A stretch of DNA of 64,000 nucleotides from Megaleporinus macrocephalus (lineage: Eukaryota > Chordata > Actinopteri > Characiformes > Anostomidae). A program made the position numbers and the translations under genes. The notes under the pieces are model-generated. The model saw nothing but the letters and a program-made list of their open reading frames with translations. It made no database searches and was not told where the DNA came from. Location of the stretch: positions 8,345,942 to 8,409,941 of the forward strand of contig CM038727.1 of the NCBI GenBank assembly GCA_021613375.1. Reading direction: 5' to 3'. This document shows, piece after piece, positions 1 to 11,745 of the stretch (position 1 is its first letter; each line of letters starts with the position of its first letter).

Positions 1-1014
1 TTCCACCACTGTTCATAGTGTTCTACAAGGTTTTCTTTTCATTCACAGGGTTCTAGAAGGTTCTGACTTCTTTATCACTGTTCTTCAATGTTTACCTTTC
101 ATCCATGCGGTTCTAGAAGGTTCCACCACTGTTCATAGTGTTCTACAAGGTTTTCTTTTCATTCACAGGGTTCTAAAAGGTTCTGACTTCTTTATCACTG
201 TTCTTCAATGTTTTTTTTTCATCCATACGGTTCTAGAATGTTCCACCTCTATTCATAGGGTTCTACAAGGTTTTCTTTTCATTCACAGGGTTCTAAAAGG
301 TTCTGACTTCTTTATCACTGTTCTTCAATGTTTTTTTTTCATCCATACGGTTCTAGAATGTTCCATCTTTATTCACAGTGTTCTACAAGGTTTTCTTTCC
401 ATTCCCAGGGTTCTAGAAGGTTCTGACTTCTTTATCACTGTTCTTCAATGTTTACCTTTCATCCATGCGGTTCTAGAAGGTTCCACCACTGTTCATAGTG
501 TTCTAAAAGGTTTTCTTTTCATTCACAGAGTTCTAGAAGGTTCTGCCTTCTTTATCACTATTCTTCAATGTTTTCCTTTCATCCATACGGTTCTAGAATG
601 TTCCATCTTTATTTACAGTGTTCTACAAGGGTTTCTTTTCATTCACAGGGTTCTAGAAGGTTCTGCCTTCTTAATAACTGTTCTACAATGTTTTCCTTTT
701 ATCCATACGGTTCTAGAATGTTCCACCTCTATTCATAGTGTTCTACAAGGTTTTCTTTTCATTCACAGGGTTCTAGAAGGTTCTGCCTTCTTTATCGCTT
801 TTCAATGTTTACCTTTTATCCATATAGTTCTAGAATGTTCCACCTCTATTCACAGTGTTCTAAAAGGTTTTCTTTTCATTCACAGAGTTCTAGAAGGTTC
901 TGCCTTCTTTATCACTATTCTTCAATGTTTTCCTTTCATCCATACGGTTCTAGAATGTTCCATCTTTATGTCTTCTACAAGGTTTTCTTTTCATTCACAG
1001 GGTTCTAGAATGTT
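1..1014. repeat. 120-bp minisatellite, cut by the left window edge
   Basis: About eight and a half copies of a 120-bp unit, each with four roughly 30-bp subunits built around TTCTAGAAGG or TTCTACAAGG followed by a pyrimidine-rich stretch. Copies keep near-perfect 120-bp register to about 780, then lose a few bases, and the last copy is shortened near 970. The array begins at base 1, so its true length is unknown. Short open frames here follow the repeat and are not genes. Confidence 0.95.
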
Positions 1015-1311
1015 TTCTCTATTATTTAAAATGGAATGTATGATCATATGTAAATTATGACATCACAACCATGATGAGTTGATGATGTGTGGTCAGGTGT
1101 GTGTGTCCGTGTATGGACTGTATGGACTGTATGCTGGGAATGGAGAAGTTTGTGGGTTCTTTTTTTTTTTGACTGGGGGGCTTTAAGTAAAAAGACAGGT
1201 GGGCTGTGATTTCTGGGAGCTGCATCAGGCTGTGTGGGCTGCTGAACCAAGACAGCACTCGGAATGGGTTTTAATGCCCAGTGACCAGCACCATGTCCAG
1301 CCTGCAAGGAC

Positions 1312-1418
1312 ACAGAGAGAGAGAGAGAGTAAGAGAGAGAGAGAGAAAGTGAGAGAGAGTGAGAGAGTGAGAGCGAGAGAGTGAGAGAGAGTGAGAGAGT
1401 GAGAGAGAGAGAGAGAGC
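1312..1418. repeat. (GA)n microsatellite
   Basis: Purine tract of GAGAGA runs interrupted by GTGAGA. A smaller (CT)n tract lies at about 1492-1513. The sequence around them (1015-1311, 1419-1649) is complex but shows no recognisable gene. Confidence 0.95.
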
Positions 1419-1649
1419 CATGACATAAGAGTGCTGTTAGGGGAGGAGACCACGTTCGACCTCAGGCCCTCTCTCTGTTTGCTTCCTCCTTCTCCTTTCT
1501 CTCTCTCTCTCCCTCCATCCCCCTCCTATTGTCTCCGTCTCTTTTCCAGCCTCTGAGTAAAAGGAGAGAAATACTATAACAATTACATCCATTTATTTCT
1601 GCCGTTCCCATGGTAACACGTGGGCCTATGAGTGCATTTGAACCTGACA

Positions 1650-1731
1650 GTGTTTGTGCATGTGTGTCTCTGTGTGTATGTATATGTGCATGTGTGTTTC
1701 TGTGTGTGCGTGTGTATATGTATGTAAGAGA

Positions 1732-1777
<46 letters not shown>

Positions 1778-2072
1778 ATATGTGTATGTATGTATATGTG
1801 TATAAGTGCGTGTGTGTATGTGTGTGTATGTATGTATAGGTGTATAAGGGTGTGTGTGTGTGTGTGTGTGTGCATGTATATGTGTATGTATGTGTATGTA
1901 TATGTGTACAAGTGTGTGTGTGTGTGTGTGTATATGTATATGTGTATAAGTGCGTGTATGTATATGAATGTGAGTATATGAGTGAGGGAGATTGTGAGTG
2001 TGTGAGTGTGTATGTCTGTGTATGAATGTATATGAATATAAGCATGTGTGTGTGTGCATGTATGGTTGTGTA

Positions 2073-2109
<37 letters not shown>

Positions 2110-2364
2110 CTGCGTGTATGTATATGTGTATAAATGTTTGTGTGTGTATGTATATGAATATAAGCGTGTTTGTGTGCATGTGTATGTATATGAATGTGTG
2201 TTTATGAGTGAGTGTGTGTGTCTGTGTGTGTAAGTGTATGTGTATAAGTCTGTGTTTGTATATATGAATGTGTGTGTATGTGTGAGTGTGTGTGTGTTTG
2301 TATGTGTATGAGTCTGAGTCTGTGTGTGTGAGTGTGTGCGTGTGTGTGTGTGTAAGTGTGAGAG
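1650..2364. repeat. (TG)n / (TATG)n low-complexity tract
   Basis: Over 700 bp of alternating purine-pyrimidine sequence: pure (TG)n blocks (for example 1738-1770 and 2083-2104) mixed with TATG and TATATG motifs. Long open frames of Cys/Val/Met or His/Thr/Tyr on the two strands are artefacts of the dinucleotide repeat. Alternating TG of this length is a Z-DNA-prone sequence. Confidence 0.95.
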
Positions 2365-2879
2365 CCAGAAAAGGAAAGAACGGCTTATGACAGAGGGGTG
2401 GGCTGCGGTCTGAGGCCCAGTCGTAGCAGATGCTGAACAAAGGCTGCTCGTTAGCAGAAACGAAGCACGAGTGTGTTAATGAGACGCGCAGCACTGAGAC
2501 ACACGGGGACTCACAGACAATATACCACCAGACTGCCAGCACTCAGACGATTCATTGAAAAGTCATTTCGTGAATGGACACTTCACTGTCCCTCAGTGTG
2601 AATAATATCTTTATATAGTGATTACCGCTACGCTCAGATCACTGAAACCCTTTTGTTACAATGTATTTTGTCTCAAGTGGTCACCCAGTTGTGCTATTCA
2701 GAATAAATATCCTTCAGTCTACAGCAGTTAAAGAGACAATCCGGCCAAAATGAAAACTCCCTGAGCGACTTCTCGACTGGGGTCATGATTTAGTTCTATG
2801 AAATATTAAAACTCTATTTTTTAAAAATGTTTTGTTAATGTTTAATAAAAAACATGCGTTTAAGTGATCCTCAATAATA
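2365..2879. other. Non-repetitive stretch, no gene seen
   Basis: Complex AT-rich sequence without a recognisable coding segment, RNA gene or repeat family shared with the rest of the window. Confidence 0.5.
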
Positions 2880-3080
2880 CAAAGAATTATTATTTTGAAA
2901 GAAGATCATATCTTGAGCACCAGTTTGAAGAACAAAGTTAGGTTCCAGATTTCTCCTGGACGCCCCAGACATTGTATGAATGTATTCAGTTCCTTTAGCA
3001 GCAATCTTGATTTAGCTTAATGAAGTACTGAGCAGTCAAAGCAGGTATTAGATGAGAACTGTAAATACTACTGGGTTCCA
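2880..3080 (-). mobile_element. Dispersed repeat family A, copy 1 (inverted)
   Basis: The reverse complement matches 5608-5750 plus 6341-6395 and also 45882-46090, sharing motifs such as GGGGCGTCCAGGAGAAATCT. In the 45-kb copy the same sequence directly follows a Tc1-like transposase remnant, so family A is probably the 3' region of that Tc1-like transposon. This copy lacks the insertion found in the 5.7-kb copy. Confidence 0.75.
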
Positions 3081-3389
3081 CAAGGAGAAGCTTGGAAAGG
3101 GTTAAATAAACACACTGACGTATGTAAAAGCACTACTTACTGTATTAATGCTGTTTAAATATTTTTGGGGCAGGTTATGTTATGTTATGTCCTATTTTCA
3201 ATATGTTTCGAATCAAATAGAAATAAAGTGTACACTACAATGTTTAAAGAAATGTCTTAAGTATTTTCTACATTATTAAAACTTCTTTAACACATTTACT
3301 TAGTTATATGTTCCTCTGTCAATCTGTCAAGCCGGCAGGGTCAACCAGTGCTGGAGGCAGATCTCTCCTGTTGCTGTGTTCAATAAAAG
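3081..3389. other. Intervening sequence, no gene
   Basis: AT-rich sequence with a short TTATG direct repeat near 3177-3190. No coding signal was recognised. Confidence 0.4.
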
Positions 3390-3983
3390 AGCATTCACTT
3401 AGAAGCGCCAAACCCAGACTCGTCCATTGGATAGCCAGATGGAGAAGTGTGATTTGTCACTCTGAAGAGAGCACATCTCCACTGCTCTAGAGTCCAGTGG
3501 TGGCGTGCTTTACACCACCGCATCCAACACAACCAACGCTTGGTGATGTAAGGCTTGGATGCAGCTGCTTCGTCATGGAAACCCATTCCTTAAAGCTCTC
3601 TACGCTCTGCTCTTGAGCTGATCTGAAGGCCACATGAAGTTTGGAGGTCTGTAGCGATTGACTCTGCAGAAAGAAGACCTCCACTGACCGTGCTCTATCA
3701 TGGCTACCACTTTGTTGATGCTGTTCCCAATCACTTCCACTGTGGAACATTTTGTAATGAAGAAACTTCACAACTGGTCTTGTTGCACAGGTGGCGTCCT
3801 ATCACGCTACCACGCTGGAGTTCACTGAGCTCCTGAGAGCGCCCCACTCTTTCACTAATGTGTGTAGAAGCAGTCTGCATGACTAGCTGCTTGGTTTTAT
3901 ACACCTGTGGCCTTGGAAGTGATTGGAGCACCTGAATTCAATGATTTGGGTGGCTGAGTGAATACTTTTGGCAATATAATGTC
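3390..3983 (-). pseudogene. Degenerate Tc1-like transposase, N-terminal half with 5' terminus
   Basis: Read on the minus strand from about 3983, the sequence opens with a terminus containing TTGCCAAAAGTATTCACTCA, typical of a Tc1/mariner family of fish, and then the start of a transposase (MQTASTHISERVGRSQELSE at 3871-3931). Further pieces follow in shifted frames: SLQTSKLHVAF, AAASKPYITK and HHWTLEQWRC, the last being the block that normally precedes the SDES motif holding the first catalytic Asp. At least two frameshifts and stops break it. The catalytic C-terminal half is missing. Tc1 transposases cut and paste DNA at TA sites; this copy cannot encode an active enzyme. Confidence 0.85.
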
Positions 3984-4868
3984 AATATTCAGAAACAGAA
4001 AATGAGTTAAAACTCATTTGTATAGAAAATATGTACATTGAACATAGTACTGATTGTCTTTGCTTCTCTACCTATGTTACTCTATGTTGTCGTGAATTCC
4101 CCGAGCCTTGATTCATAATTGTGCTCAGGAAAGAAGTGAGTCCAGTCGTCCTCAATAGCTGACCCTTCTTTCAGCTACACAGAGAAGTTTCCTTTGTTTT
4201 TATAGTTCATAGTGACTCCTATTGCGCTTTAAACCACACTGACCTGTTTGCGTGACCTGAATGAAGACCTGAATGCGGTTCAACTGGGTTGAGAAAAGTC
4301 TGGGCCATAAGTTTACAGAAAGGGTTTGGGTGACTATTGGCTTCCAGTGTTTGTTAGCGAGGTCAGTTCAGCAGCAGAACTGCATTGGCCTGACGTTTTT
4401 TGGTGCGAGTGGAAAAATGTGCAAAATTCATTTAAGCAAAACAACAAAGTGCATGAACTCCAAAAGTGTCGACAGCAGGGAAGGCTGACTGTTTGCACTC
4501 AGGCTGCCAACTGTACGAGGAAAGGGAGGAACAATACATTAATGTTTCATACGTCTGTCCTTCAGTTACTGTATGTCTGTGCAACGTTGTTGGCCTGGGC
4601 TTGTTTGATGTGCATCTAAAGTTTTAAAAAGCTATAAAGGAAACTAAGCATTTTATGTCATGGCTAACTGATTCAAAGATGCGATGTACCGTACAACAGT
4701 GCAAACACTCAGCGGGGGCACATTACCGCCATATAAAAATGTGAATACTACTGAAGTACAGTGCTAAGTTTTAGTCACTTCTACATTTGTATATGTAAAA
4801 AGCTATTTTTTTCAGACAGGAAGCTTTTATTTGTTCAGCAAAATGCTTGTCTTACATATTTTAATAGC
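3984..4868. other. Non-repetitive stretch, no gene seen
   Basis: Complex AT-rich sequence. Open frames at 4273-4619 are up to 97 codons, overlap one another in two frames, and show no family motif or convincing splice context. Confidence 0.45.
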
Positions 4869-5562
4869 ATTACCCTTACAAAAAATAGGTTTGTTCAAGT
4901 GTACCATCAGTTTACTTCTTTTAAACTAAAAATAAGTGAGTATGCTTTCAGTTTACTTTTTATGTACTTCTCAGTGATATACTAAACACAGTTATACTTA
5001 AGTATGCTTGGGTTATACTGACAAGTATAGAACAGTCTAAGTATATTTGGCCTTTACTTGTACTTCATCTTTTGATTGAGATTGTAGAAGTAAGTATTCT
5101 TGCTCTGCACAGAACACATCCAGTACAATATTTATTTAAAATTTGATTTATAAAGATTTATACAGATACAAATATGTTTCTTAATCTGAGTGTGTCTTGT
5201 TTATTTTACGTGTGTCCACTGGTGAGTAAGTAAACGTTGTTAAGTTCTAAATTATAAGTATTATGTTAAGTTCACTTAAAAAAAACTTACAAGCCAGTAA
5301 ACTAACAGTGAACCCTTAAGTTTACTTTTAGTGTAGTCGCAGTACAAAAGATGTAAACTAGTTGTATACTTGGTTTACTACTCTTACACTTAAAGTGTAC
5401 TTAAAAGTATACTTTTAAAAACTAGAAAGTGGGCCAATTTAGTCTCAAGAAGTATTAAAATAGTACATACACAAGTCTACTTCTAGTCCAAAGACATTAG
5501 TATAGTATAAAGTATACTTAATAAAATAAACTTTAAGTATACTTATTTTCTGTAAGGGTAAT
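4869..5562. mobile_element. Non-autonomous DNA transposon with 21-bp terminal inverted repeats
   Basis: The left end ATTACCCTTACAAAAAATAG is matched in reverse complement by the right end (5542-5562), 19 of about 21 positions agreeing and the first 12 perfect. The 694-bp interior is AT-rich, carries many AAGTATACTT-like palindromes, and has no coding capacity. This is the architecture of a MITE. The superfamily cannot be assigned because the target duplication is not clear. Confidence 0.75.
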
Positions 5563-5599
5563 ACAGTAAGTAGTGTTTTTACACCCTTTCCCAACTTCT

Positions 5600-6485
5600 C
5601 TATGTGGAAACAACCCAGTATTATTTACAGTTTTTATCTAATACCTTTGACTGCTCAGTGCTTCATTAAGCTAAATCAAGATTGCTGCTGAAGGAACTGA
5701 ATACATTCATACAATGTCTGGGGCGTCCAGGAGAAATCTGGAACTACACATGGGGTGTGTCTCAAACCCTAGTGAGTGTGTAAGTAGGCTGTCTAGGTAG
5801 CAGCTGTGTAAGTAGCAGCGTTCTCTCCTCATAAAACAGATTACTGAGACGCTCTAGTTAGAGAGAGACTGCGTCACGGCTTGTTCCCGCCCACTGCAGC
5901 ACGCGACCGCTGTTTTAGTTAGTTGCTAAGCTACCGGCCGGCATCAAAAACAATAGCCCGAGGCTTAAAAATCTGCTAGCATAAATGCTAATGTCTCGAG
6001 TATAAAACTGCTAAATGGTGAAGGACTCGTTACAGAGTTGATAATAAAATCCTATTTTGTGTGATTATATGACCAGAAACACATTAAAACTCCAGAGAGA
6101 ATCAAAATAACTCACATTTTAAAACCACTTCACGGCTCGTAATTAGCCTGTGTTGCATCATGGGATTGTCTTAGTGGCTGAGGAAGCGTTCGATGCTTCT
6201 TTAAAATCAGGTCTAAATAAGGTTTCTCAGTAGACAGCATGTTTAAGGTATGTAAGAATTGGGACAGTCTACATGGTGGGAGCGCATACTATGACGTAAA
6301 ATACTGTCTATGTAGGAGCTCAGTAGGTTTTCAGACCCTATGTTTTTCAAACTGGAACTCAAGATGTAATCTACTTCTTTCTCAATAAATGTTTCTAATG
6401 TATTTATGTTTATTTATCTTACTGATGAAAATCCACATATTATTAAGATAAAGGCTTTTAAACCATCAGCTTTGGTGCTTAAAAC
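5600..6485 (+). mobile_element. Dispersed repeat family A, copy 2, split by an insertion
   Basis: Matches the inverted copy at 2880-3080 and the copy at 45882-46210, including the right-hand segment AAGATAAAGGCTTTTAAAC. Homology is interrupted between about 5752 and 6340 by a separate element. Outside the insertion the order of blocks is the same as in the 46-kb copy. Confidence 0.75.
5752..6340. mobile_element. Non-autonomous DNA transposon inserted in family A
   Basis: About 589 bp present here but absent from both other family A copies. The ends are imperfect inverted repeats: GGGTGTGTCTCAAACCCTAG on the left, and AGGGTCTGAAAACCTACTGA on the right when read on the minus strand. The interior has no transposase-like frame. 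The target duplication is very short or eroded (ATG flanks both ends), so the superfamily is open. Confidence 0.7.
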
Positions 6486-6789
6486 AAAAGTGTATATATT
6501 GCCTGAACTGAACATGACAGACCATGGCCAGTGGAAAAGTGCTTCATAGCCACTAAGATAAGATAAGATAAGATAATCCTTTATTAGTCCCGCAGTGGGG
6601 GAAATTCACAGAGTTACAGCAGCAAAGGGATAGCAAGGAAATAATAGATATATAAACAGTACAGTATATACATAATAAAAAAGTCAAGAACTCTTAAGAT
6701 TGTATTTACAAATAACTGCACGTTGCTTCTTAATTACACAGGGGGAATGAAAAATATTGCACATTATGTTACACTGAAAAAAATTCTAT

Positions 6790-8097
6790 TGGCTGTAAGT
6801 GTGTAGTGTTTAAGTGTGTGTGTATATAGTCCGCTGTGTATGTGTGGTCTGCTGGGAGCAGTGTGTAGAGTTTAAGTGTATGTGTATGTGTGGTCTGCTG
6901 GGAGCAGTGTGTAGAGTTTAAGTGTGTGTGTATGTGGTCTGCTGGGAGCAGTGTGTAGAGTTTAAGTGTGTGTATATGTGGTCTGCTGGGAGCAGTGTGT
7001 AGAGTTTAAGTGTGTGTGTATGTGGTCTGCTGGGATCAGTGTGTATAGTTTAAGTGTGTGTATATGTGGTCTGCTGGGAGCAGTGTGTATAGTTTAAGTG
7101 TGTGTGTATGTGGTCTGCTGGGAGCAGTGTGTAGAGTTTAAGTGTGTGTATGTGGTCTGCTGGGAGCAGTGTGTAGAGTTTAAGTGTGTGTGTATACGTG
7201 GTCTGCTGGGAGCAGTGTGTAGAGTTTAAGTGTGTGTGTATGTGATCTGCTGGGAGCAGTGTGTAGAGTTTAGGTGTGTGTATGTGGTCTGCTGGGAGCA
7301 GTGTGTAGAGTTTAAGTGTGAGTTACAGCAGCAAAGGGATAGCAAGGACTCAGTACAAATAATAGATATATACACAGTACAGTATATACATAATAAAAAA
7401 GTCAAGAACTCTTAAGATTGTATTTACAAATAACTGCATGTTGCTTCTTAATTACACAGGGGGAATGAAAAATATTTCACATTATGCTACACTGAAAAAA
7501 AATTCTATTGGCTGTAAGTGTGTAGTGTGTGTATATGTGGTCTGCTGGGAGCAGTGTGTAGAGTTTAAGTGTGTGTATATGTGGTCTGCTGGGAGCAGTG
7601 TGTAGAGTTTAAGTGTGTGTATGTGGTCTGCTGGGAGCAGTGTGTAGAGTTTAAATGGTTTAAGTGGTCTGCTGGGAGCAGTGTGTAGAGTTTAAGTGTG
7701 TGTGTATGTGGTCTGCTGGGAGCAGTGTGTAGAGTTTAAGTGTGTGTTTATGTGATCTGCTGGGAGCAGTGTGTAGAGTTTAAGTGTGTGTATATGTGGT
7801 CTGCTGGGAGCAGTGTGTAGAGTTTAAGTGTGTGTATGTGGTCTGCTGGGAGCAGTGTGTAGAGTTTAAGTGTGTGTATATGTGGTCTGCTGGGAGCAGT
7901 GTGTAGAGTTTAAGTGTGTGTATGTGGTCTGCTGGGAGCAGTGTGTAGAGTTTAAATGGTTTAAGTGGTCTGCTGGGAGCAGTGTGTAGAGTTTAAGTGG
8001 TTTAAGTGGTCTGCTGGGAGCAGTGTGTAGAGTTTAAGTGTGTGTGTATATAGTCCACTGTGTATATGTGATCTGCTGGGAGCAGTGTGTAGAGTTT

Positions 8098-8138
<41 letters not shown>

Positions 8139-8140
8139 GA
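6790..8140. repeat. 42-46 bp minisatellite within a LINE 3' UTR
   Basis: Unit GTCTGCTGGGAGCAGTGTGT followed by AGAGTTTAAGTGTGTGTATG, with length variation in the TG part. Two blocks (6790-7320 and 7520-8140) are separated by a second copy of the LINE UTR segment. A pure (TG)n run closes the array at about 8100-8134. Confidence 0.9.
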
Positions 8141-8143
8141 GTC

Positions 8144-8392
8144 TCAGTGCTGGTTGTAGAGTCTAACAGCAGTAGGAAGGAAGGACCTGTGATACCACTC
8201 CTTCACACACTTGGGGTGAAGCAGCCTGTCGCTGAAGGAGCTGCCCAGAGCTGCTAGAGTCTTATATATGGGGTGGGAGTCATTCTCCAGCATGGGTGCC
8301 AGCTTGGCTAACATCCTCCTGTCTCCTACCACTGTGGGGCTTCCAGCCATACAGCAAGTCCATACAGGAAATGATATCCACCTGACCGCCAT
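8144..8392 (-). pseudogene. LINE ORF2 C-terminal remnant
   Basis: An 82-codon open stretch whose end reads SSFSDRLLHPKCVKEWYHRS then FLPTAVRLYNQH. The pattern SFSDRLL, a K/R-rich segment and RSFLPTAVRLYN is the conserved C-terminal tail of ORF2 reverse transcriptases in fish L2/CR1/Rex1-type LINEs. Endonuclease and polymerase domains are absent, and the upstream boundary is the truncation point. It is a dead fragment. Confidence 0.8.
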
Positions 8393-8395
8393 CTT

Positions 8396-9204
8396 GGTGA
8401 TACCCTATTGCCACTCATATAAGGCCTGACTCTTATCACACTCAATGATGAAAGACCTATAAAAACGTGAACCTAAAAAACATGTTATTATTTCAAAAAC
8501 TACTGAATTACTGATCAATATCAACATAACAGATTGTCTCGTTTGGCTTTTCGCTCATTTATCTCATAAGCAGATGCTGTGAGAGGTAAGAAAGGTAAGA
8601 AGGTTAGAAAGCAAAGCAAAACACTGCTGTTGGTAGGACGTCATCCGTGTTCCTTTACAGAAACAAGAGGTCAGATGATCTTCTCTACCATCTCCTGCCT
8701 TTGCATGATTTTATACAACTCAATTGATTCTCTAATTAATTCTGCCAGCTGGCTAAACTAATTAGCAGTTAGCACGGTCCACTTCTGTTTCTAATAAACT
8801 GATCAGGATGGAGTGGTTGGTTTAAGGTGCCTTTTCAAAAATGACCACCAGGGGGAGTAGGTACAGAAGTAGTTCTGGGGAGAAGGTATATTTAGGGCTT
8901 TGCTTCCTGCATGCTGAATATCTCCATCACTTGTCATTCTTTCCTGTCAGACAGATGCTCACAACCACACAAACACACACACACACACACACACTCAGAG
9001 GAAATGCGGCAGTTGTTGAAATGACAGAGATTGACTTGCGTCTCGGCCTCTGATGGAATTCAATTACTGGGAGGCTGAGTGACATCCCTGAAGATCTGAA
9101 TGGAGGAGAGCAGGCCAGAAGCTGGGCTGAAAGCTTTCTCAAGAAATTAGACACAGCTGGATGAGCTCAGAAGACTGGAGAACTTTCCATCACACTTTGA
9201 CTAA
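8396..9204. other. Non-repetitive stretch, no gene seen
   Basis: Complex sequence with a (CA)n run at about 8968-8994. Short open frames (up to 75 codons) show no recognisable motif. Confidence 0.45.
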
Positions 9205-9990
9205 AAAACACTGACCAACTCTGATTGGTTGACAAGTCAGAAACACAGGATTTGGTTGATGGACAAGTCAGGAACACAGGCTCTGGATGCTGGACAAGAC
9301 AAAAACACAGTATTTGGTTGGTCGCCAAGTCAGAAACACAGTGTTTGGTTGGTGGACAAGTCAGAAACACAGTCTACGGTTGGTGGACAACACAAAAACA
9401 CAGTCTCTGATTGGCCGACAAGTCAGGAACACAGCCTCAGGGTGGTGGACAAGTCAAAAACACAGTCTACGGTTGGTCAATAAGTCAGAAACACAGAATT
9501 TGGCTGGTGGACAAGTCAGTTGTTTCCGATTGGTCAATGAGTCAGGAACGCAGCCTGTGATTGGTCAACAAGTCAGGAACATGGCCTCTGATTGGTTGAC
9601 ACAGTCTCAGTTTGTACACAGTCTCTAATTGGTCGACAAGCCAGGGATTGGTTGATGAGTCAGAAACACAGCCTCTGATTGATCAACACATCAGAAACAC
9701 AGAATCTGATTGGTCGACAAGTCAGAAACACAGTATCTGGTTGGTGGACAAGTCAGGAACATAGTTTCCGCTTGGTCAATGAGTCAGGAACACAGCCTGT
9801 GATTGGTCAGCAAGTCAGGAACATGGCCTCTGATTGGTTGACACAGAATCTGATTGGTTGCGAAGTCGGGAATAGAGCCTCAGATTGTTCAGCAAGTTTA
9901 GGAACACAGCCTCTAATAGGTCAACAAGTCAGGTAAATAGCCTCTGACTGGTCAACAAGTCAAGAACATAGCCTCTGATTGGTTGGCAGT
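9205..9990. repeat. 31-bp minisatellite
   Basis: About 25 copies of a 31-bp unit, GACAAGTCAGAAACACAG followed by TCTGATTGGTT-like sequence. Copies are in exact 31-bp register in the first third and more diverged later. Because 31 is not a multiple of 3, the open frames repeat every 31 residues (for example KSETQ blocks) and are artefacts. Confidence 0.92.
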
Positions 9991-10693
9991 AGACAGTTAA
10001 CAGCTGGGCCAACAACAATACGTTTTTTCAACACAGAGAAACTGATAAATATTCACAGAAGACATGCAGTGTTGGATTTACTAAAAGCTTCTGAAAGGGG
10101 TGTGATTGGACAGCAGCCCTTACTGAAATGACACAATGCTACCATTCAGGGAAAACACATGAAGGTAAGTCTCTAGCATGCAGCATTCCTGAAATTTTTC
10201 TACCTTGACACATAATGTCCTTTGATGTTGCACGCAACACCGTAACCTGAACGGCTAATTACATTTAGAGGAGTGTAGCATGTGAAATATTTCATTGTAT
10301 TCACAGCTTGACAGTCACTTTTAAATTTCTCAGCCAATTAAAATTTTAGAAAATAAAATGACTACGCAAGTCATGAATTATGAACATGGTTTTGAATATT
10401 AGGATGTTTTTGCCATCTCGCCCACTCCTATTTTCTTCCAGCTCATTGTGTTTCTGATGATGCTGCATGTTAAAGTGACTAAAAGTCAGGCTTCCAAATG
10501 GCTGCTACTGCTGCGCAATGTCCTTTTTCCATTTTCTAGACATTCATATGTCATAATGTGTGAGAAACCACATAAACAAGTCTGTTTGAGATTACTTAAC
10601 GACTCCAATTAACCCAGCGTGGGATGATTGAGGCCTGCAGTGCTAATTACTCTAGAAGTTATGTTAGCTCTGGAGCTTCAGTGCAAACAAATA
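9991..10693. other. Non-repetitive stretch, no gene seen
   Basis: Complex AT-rich sequence with no shared repeat or coding motif that I could recognise. Confidence 0.45.
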
Positions 10694-10697
10694 CCCA

Positions 10698-11665
10698 CAT
10701 GAGTGTTATATTGTACCTGTTGGGTACTATATTGAGTATTATATTGAGTACTATATTGGGCATTATATTGAGTACTATATTGGGTATTATATTAAGTATT
10801 ATATTGAGTACAATATTGGGTATTATATTGAGTATTATATTGGGTACTGTATTTGGTACTATATCAAGTACTACATTGTGGCTATTATATTGAAGGTCCA
10901 TATGAAGTACAAACTGCTATAAATTTGAGTATTATGGGTACTATATTGGGTACTGTATTGGGTATTATATTGAGTACTTTATTGGGTATTACACTGAGTA
11001 CTATATTGGGTATTATATTGAGTACTACATTGAGTACTATATTGATTACCATATTGGGTGTTATATTGAGTACTATATTGGGTATTATACTGGGTACTAT
11101 ATTGGGTATTATATTGAGTACTATATTGGGTATTATATTGGGTACTATATTGGGTATTATATTGGGTATTATACTGGCTACTATATTGGGCATTATATTG
11201 GTTATTACATTGGGTATTATATTGGGTAATATATTGGGAATTATATTGGGTATTATACTGGGTACTATATTGGGTATTATACTGGGTATTATATTGGGTA
11301 TTATACTGGGTACTATATTGGGTATTATACTGAGTATTATATTGAGTACTATATTGGGTATTATACTGGGTATTATATTGGGTATTATATTGGGTATTAT
11401 ATTGGGTATTATACTGGGTACTATACTGAGTATTATACTGAGTATTATATTGAGTACTATATTGGGTATTATACTGGGTATTATATTGGGTATTATATTG
11501 GGTATTATACTGGGTACTATATTGGTATTATACTGAGTATTATATTGGGTATTATATTGGGTATTATATTGGGTATTATACTGGGTACTATATTGGGTAT
11601 TATACTGGGTATTATATTGGGTATTATATTGAGTACTATATTGGGTATTATATTGGGTATTGTGG
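10698..11665. repeat. 15-bp minisatellite with an internal flank duplication
   Basis: Repeats of TATTATATTGGGTAC and close variants, period 15 bp. As 15 is a multiple of 3, both strands stay open for over 200 codons (ILGI or PNII repeats), which is not evidence of coding. A non-array segment at 10876-10929 is nearly the same as the right flank at 11661-11712. Confidence 0.95.
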
Positions 11666-11745
11666 CTGTTATATTGAAGCTCCATATAAAGTACAAACTG
11701 CTATAAATTTGTTGTACAGCACCTCATTTCCAGGCAGGTAGGAAA

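Larger units (their letters stand above)
6556..8395 (-). mobile_element. LINE 3' end (L2/CR1/Rex1-like), minus strand, swollen by a minisatellite
   Basis: On the minus strand the order is: C-terminal reverse-transcriptase ORF remnant (8392-8144), 3' untranslated region, then the 3' terminus with the GATAA-type tail (AAGATAAGATAAGATAAGAT on the plus strand near 6558-6577). The adjoining sequence TTTATTAGTCCCGCAGTGGG is a familiar fish LINE 3' end. The UTR contains a large tandem array and a duplicated UTR block (6612-6800 and 7321-7520). The element is 5'-truncated, as most LINE copies are. Confidence 0.8.

Noticed and set aside
1583..2542. 319-codon His/Thr-rich frame
   Set aside because: It reads the (TG)n tract on the minus strand.
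10853..11685. Overlapping long frames on both strands (ILGI and PNII repeats)
   Set aside because: Artefacts of the 15-bp array; both strands cannot plausibly code for such repeats.
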